Assembly (NCBI RefSeq): GCF_014650995.1
Contig: NZ_BMWA01000010.1
Coordinates: 262,516-326,515, forward strand
Direction: 5' to 3'
DNA length: 64,000 nt
Origin: Streptomyces viridiviolaceus
GTDB taxonomy: Bacteria; Actinomycetota; Actinomycetes; Streptomycetales; Streptomycetaceae
Position numbers and translations under genes: made by a program
Notes under the pieces: generated by a model
The model's database searches: none
Seen by the model: only the letters and a program-made list of their open reading frames with translations
Told to the model about the DNA's origin: nothing
Part shown: positions 53,077-61,313 of the stretch, in pieces
Layout: each line of letters starts with the position of its first letter
Position numbering within the stretch: position 1 is the first letter of the stretch

Positions 53077-53173
53077 GATGGGGATGCTCCTCGGCTGGGG
53101 GCCGGGGCGGAACGCGACACGACACGGCGCGCACCGCCCGGCCCACCGGTGTTCGGGACGGGGGCCGGCGCGC

Positions 53174-56100
53174 TCATGAGGGCAGCCAGCGCCGGACGCA
53201 GGCCATGAGGTCCTGGGTGTCGACGGGCTTGGTGACGTAGTCGCTGGCACCCGAGGCCAGGCTCTTCTCCCGGTCGCCGGGCATCGCCTTCGCCGTGACG
53301 GCGATGATCGGCAGCTCGGTGTACTCCGGCATCCGGCGGATCTCGGCCGTCGCCGTGTAGCCGTCCATCTCCGGCATCATCACGTCCATCAGGACCAGTG
53401 CCACGTCCGGGTGTTTCACCAGCGTCTCGATGCCCTTGCGCCCGTTCTCCGCGTGCAGGACCCGGAAACCGTGCAGTTCGAGGATGCCGCTGAGCGCGAA
53501 GAGGTTGCGCGCGTCGTCGTCGACGACGAGGACCGTGCGGCCGGACGCCCCGTCGGCCGCGGCCTGCGGCGCCGGCCGCTGTGGCTCCTCGACGCGGACC
53601 AGGGAGAGCACGTCCCCCGGCTCCTCGGCGGACAGGTGCAGGGCGATCCGCTCGCGCAGCTCGTCGAGGCTGGACAGGAACTCCAGCGCCCCGCCCGGCG
53701 CACCGGACCGCAGGCTCTCCTCCAGCGTCGCGTCGGCGCGGTGGCCGCTGTGCACGAGAACCGGCACGCTCGCCAGTGCCGAGTCGCCCCGCAGGGCGTC
53801 CAGGAACCGGGTCGCCTCCCCGTCCGGCATGCCCAGCTCCAGGACGACGCAGTGGCACGGATCGGCCGCCAGGGCACCGGCGGCCTCCTGCGCCCCCACG
53901 GCCGTGATGACGTCGAGCGGGGGCCGCGCGCCCGCGTCGTCCCGCCCGTGCGTCGTCAGGTCGGCGACCACGCTCTCCGCGACGAGCGTGAGCAGACCGC
54001 GCGGCCGTTCCTCCACGACCAGCAGACGCCGGGGACGCTGCCGGTGCCCGCCGATGAGCTCCGGGGCCGACACCGGGCGGTCGAGCACATGGGCCGACGA
54101 GTGGGCCGGCGGGTGCTCCGGGGCACGGCCGCGGCCCAGCAGCTCCTCGAAGTCCGGCCGGGCCACGGGCAGGAACAGCGTGAACGTACTGCCCTGGCCC
54201 GGCGTGCTGTCCACGGTGACCGCACCGCCGAGCAACTGGGCGATCTCCCGGGTGATGGACAGCCCGAGGCCGGTGCCGCCGTACTTGCGGCTCGTCGTGC
54301 CGTCCGCCTGCTGGAACGCCCCGAAGATCGACTCCAGATGCTGCTCCGGGATGCCGATGCCCGTGTCCCTCACCCGGAAGGCCACCACGGCACCGCCCCG
54401 GACCACGCCCTGGGGCACCTCCTGGTCCGACGCGGACTCCACGGCCAGCTCCACGCCGCCCCGCTCGGTGAACTTCACCGCGTTGGACAGCAGGTTGCGC
54501 AGCACCTGACGCAGCCGCGAGTCGTCGGTGAGGAGGTCCGCCGGCGCACCGGGCGCGGTCGTCACCGTGAAGTCCAGGCCCTTCTGCGTCGTCATGGGCC
54601 GGAAGGTCGCCTCGACGTACTCGATGAGCTGCCGCAGCGTGACCCGCTCGGGCGACACGTCCATCTTCCCGGCCTCGACCTTCGACAGGTCGAGGATGTC
54701 GTTGATCAGCTGCAGCAGGTCGGAGCCCGCGGAGTGGATGATGCCCGCGTACTCGACCTGCTTCGGGGTGAGGTTGCGCGAGGGGTTCTGGGCGAGCAAC
54801 TGGGCCAGGATGAGCAGGCTGTTGAGCGGGGTGCGCAGCTCGTGGCTCATGTTCGCCAGGAACTCCGACTTGTACTTCGAGGCCAGCGACAGCTGCTGGG
54901 CCCGGGCCTCCAGCTCCTGCCGGGCCTGCTCGATCTGCAGGTTCTTCGCCTCGATGTCCCGGTTCTGCGCCGCGAGCAGGGACGCCTTGTCCTCCAGCTC
55001 GGCGTTGGAGCGCTGCAGTTCCTCCTGCTGCACCTGCAACTCGGTCGAGCGGGCCCTGAGTTCCGCCGTCAGACGCTGCGACTCGGCCAGCAGCTCGTCG
55101 GTACGGGCGTTGGCCACGATCGTGTTCACGTTGACGCCGATGGTCTCCATCAGCTGGGCCAGGAAGTCCCGGTGGATCTGGGTGAACGGGGTGACCGACG
55201 CCAGCTCGATGACGCCGAGGACCTGCCCCTCGACCACGATGGGCACGAGCACCAGGGCGCTGGGCACCACCTGGCCGAGCCCCGAGGAGATGGTCACGTA
55301 GCCGGGCGGCAGTTCGTCCACGGTGATGGTCCGCCGGCTGCGCGCCGCCTGGCCGACCAGGGTGCGGCCGAACGGGATGCGCGTGGGTCTGCCGTCGTCG
55401 TCGGGATAGCCGTAGGAGCCGACGAGCCGCAGCTCGGGCCCCTCGTCGCCGTCCTCGGCCAGGTAGAAGGCGCCGTACTGGGCCGACACCAGCGGAACCA
55501 GCTCGTCCATGATCAGCTCGGCGACCACGGGCAGGTCCCGGTGACCCTGCATCAGGCCGGAGATGCGGGCGAGGTTGGTCTTGAGCCAGTCCTGTTCCTG
55601 GTTGGCCCGGGTGGTCTCGCGCAGGGACTGCACCATCGCGTTGATGTTGTCCTTGAGCTCGGCGACCTCGCCGGACGCCTCCACGTTGATGGAGCGGGTC
55701 AGATCGCCCTCGGCGACGGCGCTCGTGACCTCGGCGATCGCCCGCACCTGCCGGGTGAGGTTGCCCGCCAGTTCGTTGACGTTCTCCGTCAGCCGCTTCC
55801 AGGTGCCGGAGACGCCCTCCACCTCGGCCTGGCCGCCGAGCCGTCCCTCGGTGCCGACCTCGCGCGCGACGCGGGTGACCTCGTCGGCGAAGGCGGAGAG
55901 CTGGTCGACCATGGTGTTGATCGTCGTCTTGAGCTCGAGGATCTCGCCGCGGGCGTCCACGTCGATCTTCTTGGAGAGGTCGCCCCGGGCCACCGCCGTC
56001 GTCACCAGCGCGATGTTGCGCACCTGGCCGGTGAGGTTGTTGGCCATCGAGTTGACGTTGTCCGTGAGGTCCTTCCAGGTGCCGGCGACGTTCGGCACGT

Positions 56101-57178
56101 GCGCCTGGCCGCCGAGCCGTCCCTCGGTGCCGACCTCGCGGGCGACGCGCGTGACCTCGTCGGCGAACGCCGAGAGCGTGTCGACCATCGTGTTGATGCC
56201 CTCGGCCAGCGCCGCGACCTCGCCCTTGGCCTCCACGGTGATCCGCTGCGACAGGTCGCCCTTGGCCACGGCGGTGGCGACCTGGGCGATGGAACGGACC
56301 TGCCCGGTCAGGTTCGACGCCATCACGTTGACGTTGTCGGTGAGGTCCTTCCACGTGCCCGACACGCCGCGCACCTGCGCCTGCCCGCCCAGGTTCCCGG
56401 CCGTGCCGACCTCGCGGGCGACGCGGGTGACCTCGTCGGCGAAGGCGGAGAGCTGGTCGACCATCGTGTTGATGGTGTTCTTCAGCTCCAGGATCTCGCC
56501 CCGGGCGTCCACGGTGATCTTCTGGGACAGGTCGCCCTCGGCGACGGCGGTCGCCACCTGGGCGACGTTGCGGACCTGGGCGGTGAGGTTGCCCGCCATG
56601 AAGTTCACCGAGTCGGTGAGGGCACGCCACGTGCCCTTGACGCCCTGGACGTCCGCCTGACCGCCGAGCCGCCCGTCGGTGCCGACCTCGCGGGCGACGC
56701 GGGTGACCTCGTCGGCGAAGGCGGAGAGCTGGTCGACCATCGTGTTGATGGTGTTCTTCAGCTCCAGGATCTCGCCCCGGGCGTCCACGTCGATCTTCTG
56801 CGACAGGTCGCCGCGTGCCACGGCCGTGGCCACCTGGGCGATGTCGCGGACCTGGGTGGTGAGGTTGCCCGCCATGGCGTTGACCGAGTCCGTCAGGTCG
56901 GCCCAGGTGCCCGAGACCCCCGGCACCCTCGCCTGTCCGCCGAGCGTTCCCTCGGTGCCGACCTCGCGGGCCACGCGGGTGACCTCGGAGGTGAACACGG
57001 ACAGCTGGTCCACCATGCCGTTGAAGACCTTGGCGATGTCTCCCATCAGCCCGTCCGCGTCGTCCGGCAGGCGGGTCCCGAAGTCCCCGTCCCGCACGGC
57101 CGTCAGGCCGGCCAGGAGCCGCCGCAGTTCCTGATCGCCCGGAACCGCATCGCCGGTCCCGGTGCTGTCGCTGGTCAT
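53174..57178 (-). CDS. Soluble poly-HAMP hybrid histidine kinase with two receivers
   Basis: 1334-residue sensor kinase with no membrane segment. A HAMP-like start (about 25-70) is followed by five tandem 92-residue HAMP repeats (71-530), a GAF domain (about 545-690), a coiled coil (about 700-770), HisKA with His779 (MSHELRTP), and HATPase (NLLSNAVKF, DTGIGIP, GGTGLGL). Two receivers follow: the first (about 1030-1170) has Glu1114 where Asp is expected (VLELGMP), and the second has a normal Asp1265 (LMDVMMPEMDG). The poly-HAMP layout resembles fungal group III osmosensing kinases (Nik1/Os-1). ATG 57178 has GAGGG upstream. My memory places SCO7327 here. Confidence 0.94.
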   Translation of the reverse strand: MTSDSTGTGDAVPGDQELRRLLAGLTAVRDGDFGTRLPDDADGLMGDIAKVFNGMVDQLSVFTSEVTRVAREVGTEGTLGGQARVPGVSGTWADLTDSVNAMAGNLTTQVRDIAQVATAVARGDLSQKIDVDARGEILELKNTINTMVDQLSAFADEVTRVAREVGTDGRLGGQADVQGVKGTWRALTDSVNFMAGNLTAQVRNVAQVATAVAEGDLSQKITVDARGEILELKNTINTMVDQLSAFADEVTRVAREVGTAGNLGGQAQVRGVSGTWKDLTDNVNVMASNLTGQVRSIAQVATAVAKGDLSQRITVEAKGEVAALAEGINTMVDTLSAFADEVTRVAREVGTEGRLGGQAHVPNVAGTWKDLTDNVNSMANNLTGQVRNIALVTTAVARGDLSKKIDVDARGEILELKTTINTMVDQLSAFADEVTRVAREVGTEGRLGGQAEVEGVSGTWKRLTENVNELAGNLTRQVRAIAEVTSAVAEGDLTRSINVEASGEVAELKDNINAMVQSLRETTRANQEQDWLKTNLARISGLMQGHRDLPVVAELIMDELVPLVSAQYGAFYLAEDGDEGPELRLVGSYGYPDDDGRPTRIPFGRTLVGQAARSRRTITVDELPPGYVTISSGLGQVVPSALVLVPIVVEGQVLGVIELASVTPFTQIHRDFLAQLMETIGVNVNTIVANARTDELLAESQRLTAELRARSTELQVQQEELQRSNAELEDKASLLAAQNRDIEAKNLQIEQARQELEARAQQLSLASKYKSEFLANMSHELRTPLNSLLILAQLLAQNPSRNLTPKQVEYAGIIHSAGSDLLQLINDILDLSKVEAGKMDVSPERVTLRQLIEYVEATFRPMTTQKGLDFTVTTAPGAPADLLTDDSRLRQVLRNLLSNAVKFTERGGVELAVESASDQEVPQGVVRGGAVVAFRVRDTGIGIPEQHLESIFGAFQQADGTTSRKYGGTGLGLSITREIAQLLGGAVTVDSTPGQGSTFTLFLPVARPDFEELLGRGRAPEHPPAHSSAHVLDRPVSAPELIGGHRQRPRRLLVVEERPRGLLTLVAESVVADLTTHGRDDAGARPPLDVITAVGAQEAAGALAADPCHCVVLELGMPDGEATRFLDALRGDSALASVPVLVHSGHRADATLEESLRSGAPGGALEFLSSLDELRERIALHLSAEEPGDVLSLVRVEEPQRPAPQAAADGASGRTVLVVDDDARNLFALSGILELHGFRVLHAENGRKGIETLVKHPDVALVLMDVMMPEMDGYTATAEIRRMPEYTELPIIAVTAKAMPGDREKSLASGASDYVTKPVDTQDLMACVRRWLPS
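55589..56968 (-). repeat. Five tandem 276-base repeats encoding HAMP units
   Basis: Five in-frame copies of a 92-residue unit beginning REVGT and ending in SAFADEVTRVA, with the last copy diverging at its end. At DNA level 111 bases are identical between 56403-56513 and 56679-56789 (offset 276), so copies are being homogenised or duplicated recently. Recombination could change copy number. Confidence 0.92.
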
Positions 57179-57207
57179 GCGCACCCTCGTTCCGCTCCCC
57201 AGGAGTC

Positions 57208-57230
57208 CTCGGAACCGAGAACTCGGAACC
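57208..57230. promoter_or_regulatory. Direct repeats and palindrome upstream of the hybrid kinase
   Basis: CTCGGAACC occurs twice at a 14-base pitch (57208-57216 and 57222-57230), and CCGAGAACTCGG (57215-57226) is a perfect palindrome between them. It lies 30-52 bases upstream of ATG 57178, so a regulator-binding site is likely; the family is unknown. The rest of the 387-base gap (57179-57565) holds the two promoter matches for the PRC-barrel gene. Confidence 0.5.
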
Positions 57231-57392
57231 CCTCCGGGCCGATCGGGTGGCCCGGCATGTTTGTGCGTGCATTTCCGCAGTTCAGCGGATCTGCTCGATG
57301 AGAAAATACGTCAGAGGCTAACCCAGCCGCCGGACGGGGGACAAAGCGTGGTCGCGCCTTGTGCGGCCCGCTCCGGGAACGGGCCGATACGT

Positions 57393-57417
57393 GCATGCCG
57401 AGCCCCGCCCGGGGTAC
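57393..57417 (+). promoter_or_regulatory. SigB-type promoter match, distal, for the PRC-barrel gene
   Basis: GCAT (57393-57396), 15 bases, GGGTAC (57412-57417). It reads toward the PRC-barrel gene with a long (about 140-base) leader. Confidence 0.45.
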
Positions 57418-57455
57418 CCGGACGGGTTCGCCGGCCGCCGGGTCGCCGCCTCCTC

Positions 57456-57480
57456 GAATGCGACGGCGCGGGCCGGGTAT
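57456..57480 (+). promoter_or_regulatory. SigB-type promoter match, proximal, for the PRC-barrel gene
   Basis: GAAT (57456-57459), 15 bases, GGGTAT (57475-57480). It predicts a leader of about 80 bases before ATG 57566. Two matches in tandem suggest control by one or two SigB-type sigma factors. Confidence 0.5.
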
Positions 57481-57565
57481 CCGCTGTGGTGGAGCCGCTG
57501 CGGCCCAGGAGCCGGAGCGGCCGAGGACTCGTCACCGACGCGGGAGGGAAAGGGGCAGCGTGCCG

Positions 57566-57931
57566 ATGGAGAGCATCTGGTCGTACGCGGCGGACAGCGG
57601 CCACGTCGAGGGGCAGGACCTGACGGGCTGCACCGTCGTCGCGAGCGACGGCACCATCGGCCACGTGGACCGGCAGGCCGAACACTTCGGCATGCGGCAC
57701 CTGGTCGTCGACACCGGCGTCTGGGTCTTCGGCCGGAGCGTGCTCGTGCCGGTCGGGGTGGTCTCGGGCGTCGACCCCGGGGCCCGTACCGTGACGCTGG
57801 CCTGCACCAGGGCGGAGATCAAGGCCGCGCCCCGCTTCCGGACCGACAGCGAGACGATGGACCGGGAGTATCTGGCGGCCGTCGGCGACTACTACCACCG
57901 GTTGCCGCCGCGGGAGACCTCCGCGAACTGA
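57566..57931 (+). CDS. PRC-barrel domain protein
   Basis: 121-residue protein with a PRC-barrel (about 10-75): DLTGCTVVASDGTIGHVDR, LVVDTGVWVFGRSVLVP, then a C-terminal helix. PRC-barrels bind RNA or proteins, here of unknown role. AAAGGGG at 57549-57555 could serve ATG 57566 (10 bases) or GTG 57560 (4 bases). Two SigB-type promoter matches precede it, and the ATPase gene follows after 5 bases. Confidence 0.83.
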   Translation: MESIWSYAADSGHVEGQDLTGCTVVASDGTIGHVDRQAEHFGMRHLVVDTGVWVFGRSVLVPVGVVSGVDPGARTVTLACTRAEIKAAPRFRTDSETMDREYLAAVGDYYHRLPPRETSAN

Positions 57932-57936
57932 CCCCC

Positions 57937-58434
57937 ATGCCTGACGACAGCACGGCGGAAGCCAGGGACACCACGCACATGGAACCAGACCACGGGACCA
58001 CCACGGCCGAAACCGGCAGCGCGCCGGTCCGTACCCCGGCGCAGGGCGTCGTGACCAGCGCGGCGGAGGCCCGGGGGCACGCGGAGTCGGTGGTGCGCGC
58101 ACAGTGGGAGGAGCTGGGCGGCAGGGCGCGGGACGAGGACGTCATCGACCTGCTGCTCGTCGTCTCCGAACTCGTCACCAACGCCATCCGGCACGGCGGC
58201 GGACTCGCCGGGTTCGAGGTCCGGCCGGTGGACGACGGGGTCTGGATCGCCGTCCGGGACCACAGCTCCGCCGTGCCCCGGGCCGCCTACGCGTTCCCCA
58301 CCCGGCACCGGGGCAGCGGATACGGCTGGCCGCTGGTGGCCCGTCTGGCGCGGGACATCGCCGTCGAACCGCGTCCTGGGGGCGGCAAGACGATCAGCGT
58401 GCTGGTGCCGGTGCGGGCCGCAGGGGAGCGATGA
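57937..58434 (+). CDS. RsbW-like ATP-binding protein
   Basis: 165-residue GHKL protein of the anti-sigma type. N-box ELVTNAIRHGGGL (about 78-90), modified G1 (RDHSSAV), GYGWPLVARLARDIAVE and PGGGKTISVLVPV. It shares these stretches with the protein at 37109-37552, so they are paralogues. Start ATG 57937 lies 5 bases after the PRC stop and has no clear Shine-Dalgarno; ATG 57979 with AGGGAC is an alternative. Confidence 0.85.
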   Translation: MPDDSTAEARDTTHMEPDHGTTTAETGSAPVRTPAQGVVTSAAEARGHAESVVRAQWEELGGRARDEDVIDLLLVVSELVTNAIRHGGGLAGFEVRPVDDGVWIAVRDHSSAVPRAAYAFPTRHRGSGYGWPLVARLARDIAVEPRPGGGKTISVLVPVRAAGER

Positions 58435-58443
58435 GGAGCACGG

Positions 58444-58878
58444 TCACCAGGGGAGGAAGACGTGGATGTCCTTGCCGTGCTCGCCGCTGACGACGCTCAC
58501 CTGGTCGGACAGCGTGTGGATCAGGTGCCAGCCGATGCCTCCACCGCCGCTGCTCGGGTGGAAGGGGCGCGGCGCGGGCTCGGTCGTGCTGGTGTCGTGC
58601 ATGACCACGTGCACGCCGTCGAAGGTCCGGCGCAGGCGCAGCTGGAAGGGACCCGGGGCGTACTGCACCGCGTTGGCGGCCAGTTCCGTGACGACCAGCA
58701 GGATGTCGTCCCAGTGCTCGGGTGCCGACGGCGGTGACACCCGGGCCAGGTCGTAGAGGAATTCCTCCGCGACGAGGCGCGCACCGGTCACATTGTGCAG
58801 CTCCCCGGTGAAGCTGGCGGTGCGGCTCGTGATCTCCTCGGAAGCCAGTGTCCTGTCCCAACGCGACTCGGCTGCCAT
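58444..58878 (-). CDS. RsbW-like ATP-binding protein (third copy)
   Basis: 144-residue GHKL ATPase. N-box ELAANAVQYAPG (about 65-76), HDTSTTEPAPRPF in place of the G1 box, and GGGGIGWHLIHTLSDQV. It is more distant from the two other copies. ATG 58878 has GAAGG five bases upstream. It converges with the paralogue ending at 58434. Target sigma factor unknown. Confidence 0.85.
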   Translation of the reverse strand: MAAESRWDRTLASEEITSRTASFTGELHNVTGARLVAEEFLYDLARVSPPSAPEHWDDILLVVTELAANAVQYAPGPFQLRLRRTFDGVHVVMHDTSTTEPAPRPFHPSSGGGGIGWHLIHTLSDQVSVVSGEHGKDIHVFLPW

Positions 58879-58985
58879 GTCGCCTTCCCGGCCCGGCACC
58901 AGCCGGGCAGTCGTCCTCTGCCTTGCCCTTCTCCTCGTTTGTTAGTTCCCGAGCGCGCGGAGGCTACGCGCGAGGAAACTACCCG

Positions 58986-60893
58986 CTACCGGAGGAACAC
59001 GTTGTCCGAGTCGTCCCAGCCGGCCGGATCGTCCGGCGGGGGAGGAGGCCGCCGGCGCGAGCGGGCCTCGTACATCGCGTCGATCTCGAACGCGTAGGTC
59101 CGCACGATCTCGTCCCGCCGCAGCTTCATCGAGGGCGTCAGCAGCCCGCCCGCCACGTCGAAGGGCTCCGGCAGGACCCGGAAGACCCGGATGGACTCCG
59201 ACCGCGAGACGGCACTGTTGGCCGCGGCGACCGCCCGCGCGACCTCCTCCCGCAGGGCGTTCTCCTCACGCGCCTCCCGGACCGGTGCCTCGCCCTGCAG
59301 CGCCAGGCCCGCCCGCCAGTGCGTCAGGAAATCCGGGTCCAGCGTGATCAGCGCGCCGACACAGGGCCGGTTGTCTCCGACCACCACCGCCTGGTGGACG
59401 AGCGGATGCATCCGCAGCCGTTGCTCCAGGGCGGCCGGGGCCACGCTCTTGCCGCCGCTGGTGATGATGATGTCCTTCTTGCGGCCGGTGATCGCCAGAT
59501 AGCCCTCGTCGTCCAGGTATCCGAGGTCCCCGGTGGCCAGCCAGCCGCCGTGCAGCACCCTCTGGGTGGCGTCCTCGTCCCCGACGTACCCCTGGAACAC
59601 CGACGGCCCGCGCACCAGGATCTCCCCGTCGTCGGCGACCCGGACCTCCGACCCCGGCAGCGGCTGCCCCACGGTGCCGGACTTCTCCCGGCCCAGCGGC
59701 TGCATCGTCAGCCCGCCGCTGGTCTCCGTCAGCCCGTAGCCGTCGTGGACGTAGATGCCGATGCCCTCGTAGAACAAGGACAGGTCGCGGCTCAGCGGCG
59801 AACCGCCGGACGTGGCGCGCCGCACCCGGCCGCCGAGCGCGGCCCGCAGCCGGCGGTACACCGTCCGCTCGAACAGGGCGTGCTGGAGCCGCAGGTCGAA
59901 CCCGGGTCCCGAGCCCCTGCCCAGCCGCCGGCGTTCCGTGGCCGCGGCGAAGTCCCGCGCCGTGTCGGCCGCCCGCTCGAACAGCGCCCCGCGGCCCTCA
60001 CACTGGGCCGTGCGCAGGAAGTTCTTGTAGATCTTCTCGAAGACCGACGGGACGGCGTAGAAGTACGTGGGCCGGAAGGAGTGCAGCGCCGAGGACAGCG
60101 CCTCCTCGCTCGTCGCGGGCTCGTGCCCCATCAGCAGACCGCCCCGTACGCACAGGCCCTGGACCATCAGCCCGTACACGTGGGAGAAGGGCAGGAAGGC
60201 GAGGACGGCACCCTGCTCACCCGGGGGCGCCGCCGTGTGGCCCCAGCCGGCCAGCAGGGTGTCGCAGGGACTGGCCAGGCTGCGGTGGCTCAGCGCGCAG
60301 CCCATGGCCCGCCCGGAGGTCCCCGAGGTGTAGGCGACGGCAGCGGTGGAGTCGGGCAGCACGATGCGGCGCATGGAGTCGACCGTGGGGTGCGGGATGA
60401 ACTCGCCGCGCGCCACGAGATCGTCCAGCGCGCCCGCGTCGAGTTGCCAGACGTGGCGCAGCGCCGGCAGCGAGGCGCACACCGAGCCCACGGTCATCAC
60501 GCTCTGTTCGTCCTCGACGACCACGGCCACGCAGCCGGCGTCCCGCAGGATCCACTCGACCTGGTCGCGCGAGGAGGTCGGATAGATCGGGACGACCTCG
60601 GCGCCCACCGTCCACAGCGCGTAGCTGAGCACCGTCCACTCGTACCGGGTGCGGGCCAGGATCGCCACGCGCTCGCCCGGTGAGATGCCGGACGCGATCA
60701 GCCCCTTGGCCACATCGACCACCTGGTCGCGGAATTCCACGGCCGTCACCTCCTCCCAGACGGAGGAGTCCGGACCGGAGCGGCGGGCGAGCACCGGCAG
60801 GGCCGGACTGCGGGTGGCCGTCTCGAAGACGCTGTCGGCGAGCCCGCCGGTCAGTAGCGCGGCGGCCGGGGGAGCGAGAGCGAGGTCGCGCAT
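58986..60893 (-). CDS. AMP-dependent synthetase / long-chain acyl-CoA ligase
   Basis: 635-residue adenylate-forming ligase. P-loop-like AYTSGTSGRAMG (about 190-201), A5 YGLTETSGG (about 380), A7-A8 GWLATGDLGYLDDEG and GRKKDIIITSGGK. C-terminal catalytic Lys in TPSMKLRRDEI. The P-loop Lys (TSGTTGxPKG) reads RAMG, so adenylation may be altered. ATG 60893 with AGGAG seven bases upstream is preferred to 60944. Substrate is likely a long-chain acid by family. Confidence 0.9.
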   Translation of the reverse strand: MRDLALAPPAAALLTGGLADSVFETATRSPALPVLARRSGPDSSVWEEVTAVEFRDQVVDVAKGLIASGISPGERVAILARTRYEWTVLSYALWTVGAEVVPIYPTSSRDQVEWILRDAGCVAVVVEDEQSVMTVGSVCASLPALRHVWQLDAGALDDLVARGEFIPHPTVDSMRRIVLPDSTAAVAYTSGTSGRAMGCALSHRSLASPCDTLLAGWGHTAAPPGEQGAVLAFLPFSHVYGLMVQGLCVRGGLLMGHEPATSEEALSSALHSFRPTYFYAVPSVFEKIYKNFLRTAQCEGRGALFERAADTARDFAAATERRRLGRGSGPGFDLRLQHALFERTVYRRLRAALGGRVRRATSGGSPLSRDLSLFYEGIGIYVHDGYGLTETSGGLTMQPLGREKSGTVGQPLPGSEVRVADDGEILVRGPSVFQGYVGDEDATQRVLHGGWLATGDLGYLDDEGYLAITGRKKDIIITSGGKSVAPAALEQRLRMHPLVHQAVVVGDNRPCVGALITLDPDFLTHWRAGLALQGEAPVREAREENALREEVARAVAAANSAVSRSESIRVFRVLPEPFDVAGGLLTPSMKLRRDEIVRTYAFEIDAMYEARSRRRPPPPPDDPAGWDDSDNVFLR

Positions 60894-61045
60894 GCGCTGC
60901 TCCTGACGTGTACGGGGTGTGACCGGGCCGACGGGCACCGTCATCGGCGGTGCTCGAATCTAGCCGAGGAGACGGCGGCTGGGGACCGGGACGGCAGAAG
61001 TGTTCCCGGCTCGGTGATCTCGCCCGATGGGGGGACTCGGACGGC

Positions 61046-61279
61046 ATGAGCTATACGAACCCCGACCCCGACCCCGACCGCACTCCCGGCCTGGAGCCAG
61101 GAGGCGGCGTACCGCCCGGCGAGACCCCGCCGGCGGAGAGCAGCATGCCCGAGGCGGGCCCCCAGGAGGTGCACAACCCTCCGAAGGGCTGGGCCAAGGG
61201 ACCGCTGGCGCTGATCCTCGCCCTCGTGGTGCTCGTCGCCATCGGCTTCCTGGCGTACGCCATCGTCCTGATGCTCTGA
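61046..61279 (+). CDS. DUF6480 single-pass membrane protein
   Basis: 77 residues: a Pro/Asp-rich N-terminus (TNPDPDPDRTPGLEPGGG) and one C-terminal membrane helix (LALILALVVLVAIGFLAYAI), matching DUF6480. Function unknown. ATG 61046 has GGGGGA upstream. It converges with the carboxylate-amine ligase gene at 61314. Confidence 0.8.
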   Translation: MSYTNPDPDPDRTPGLEPGGGVPPGETPPAESSMPEAGPQEVHNPPKGWAKGPLALILALVVLVAIGFLAYAIVLML

Positions 61280-61313
61280 CCGGCCGTGCCGGACCCGTGA
61301 CGGAACGGGCGCC

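Noticed and set aside
53411..57301. Open plus-strand frame of 1296 codons
   Set aside because: It is the antisense shadow of the poly-HAMP kinase; it has no family motifs and the GC3 pattern belongs to the minus-strand gene.
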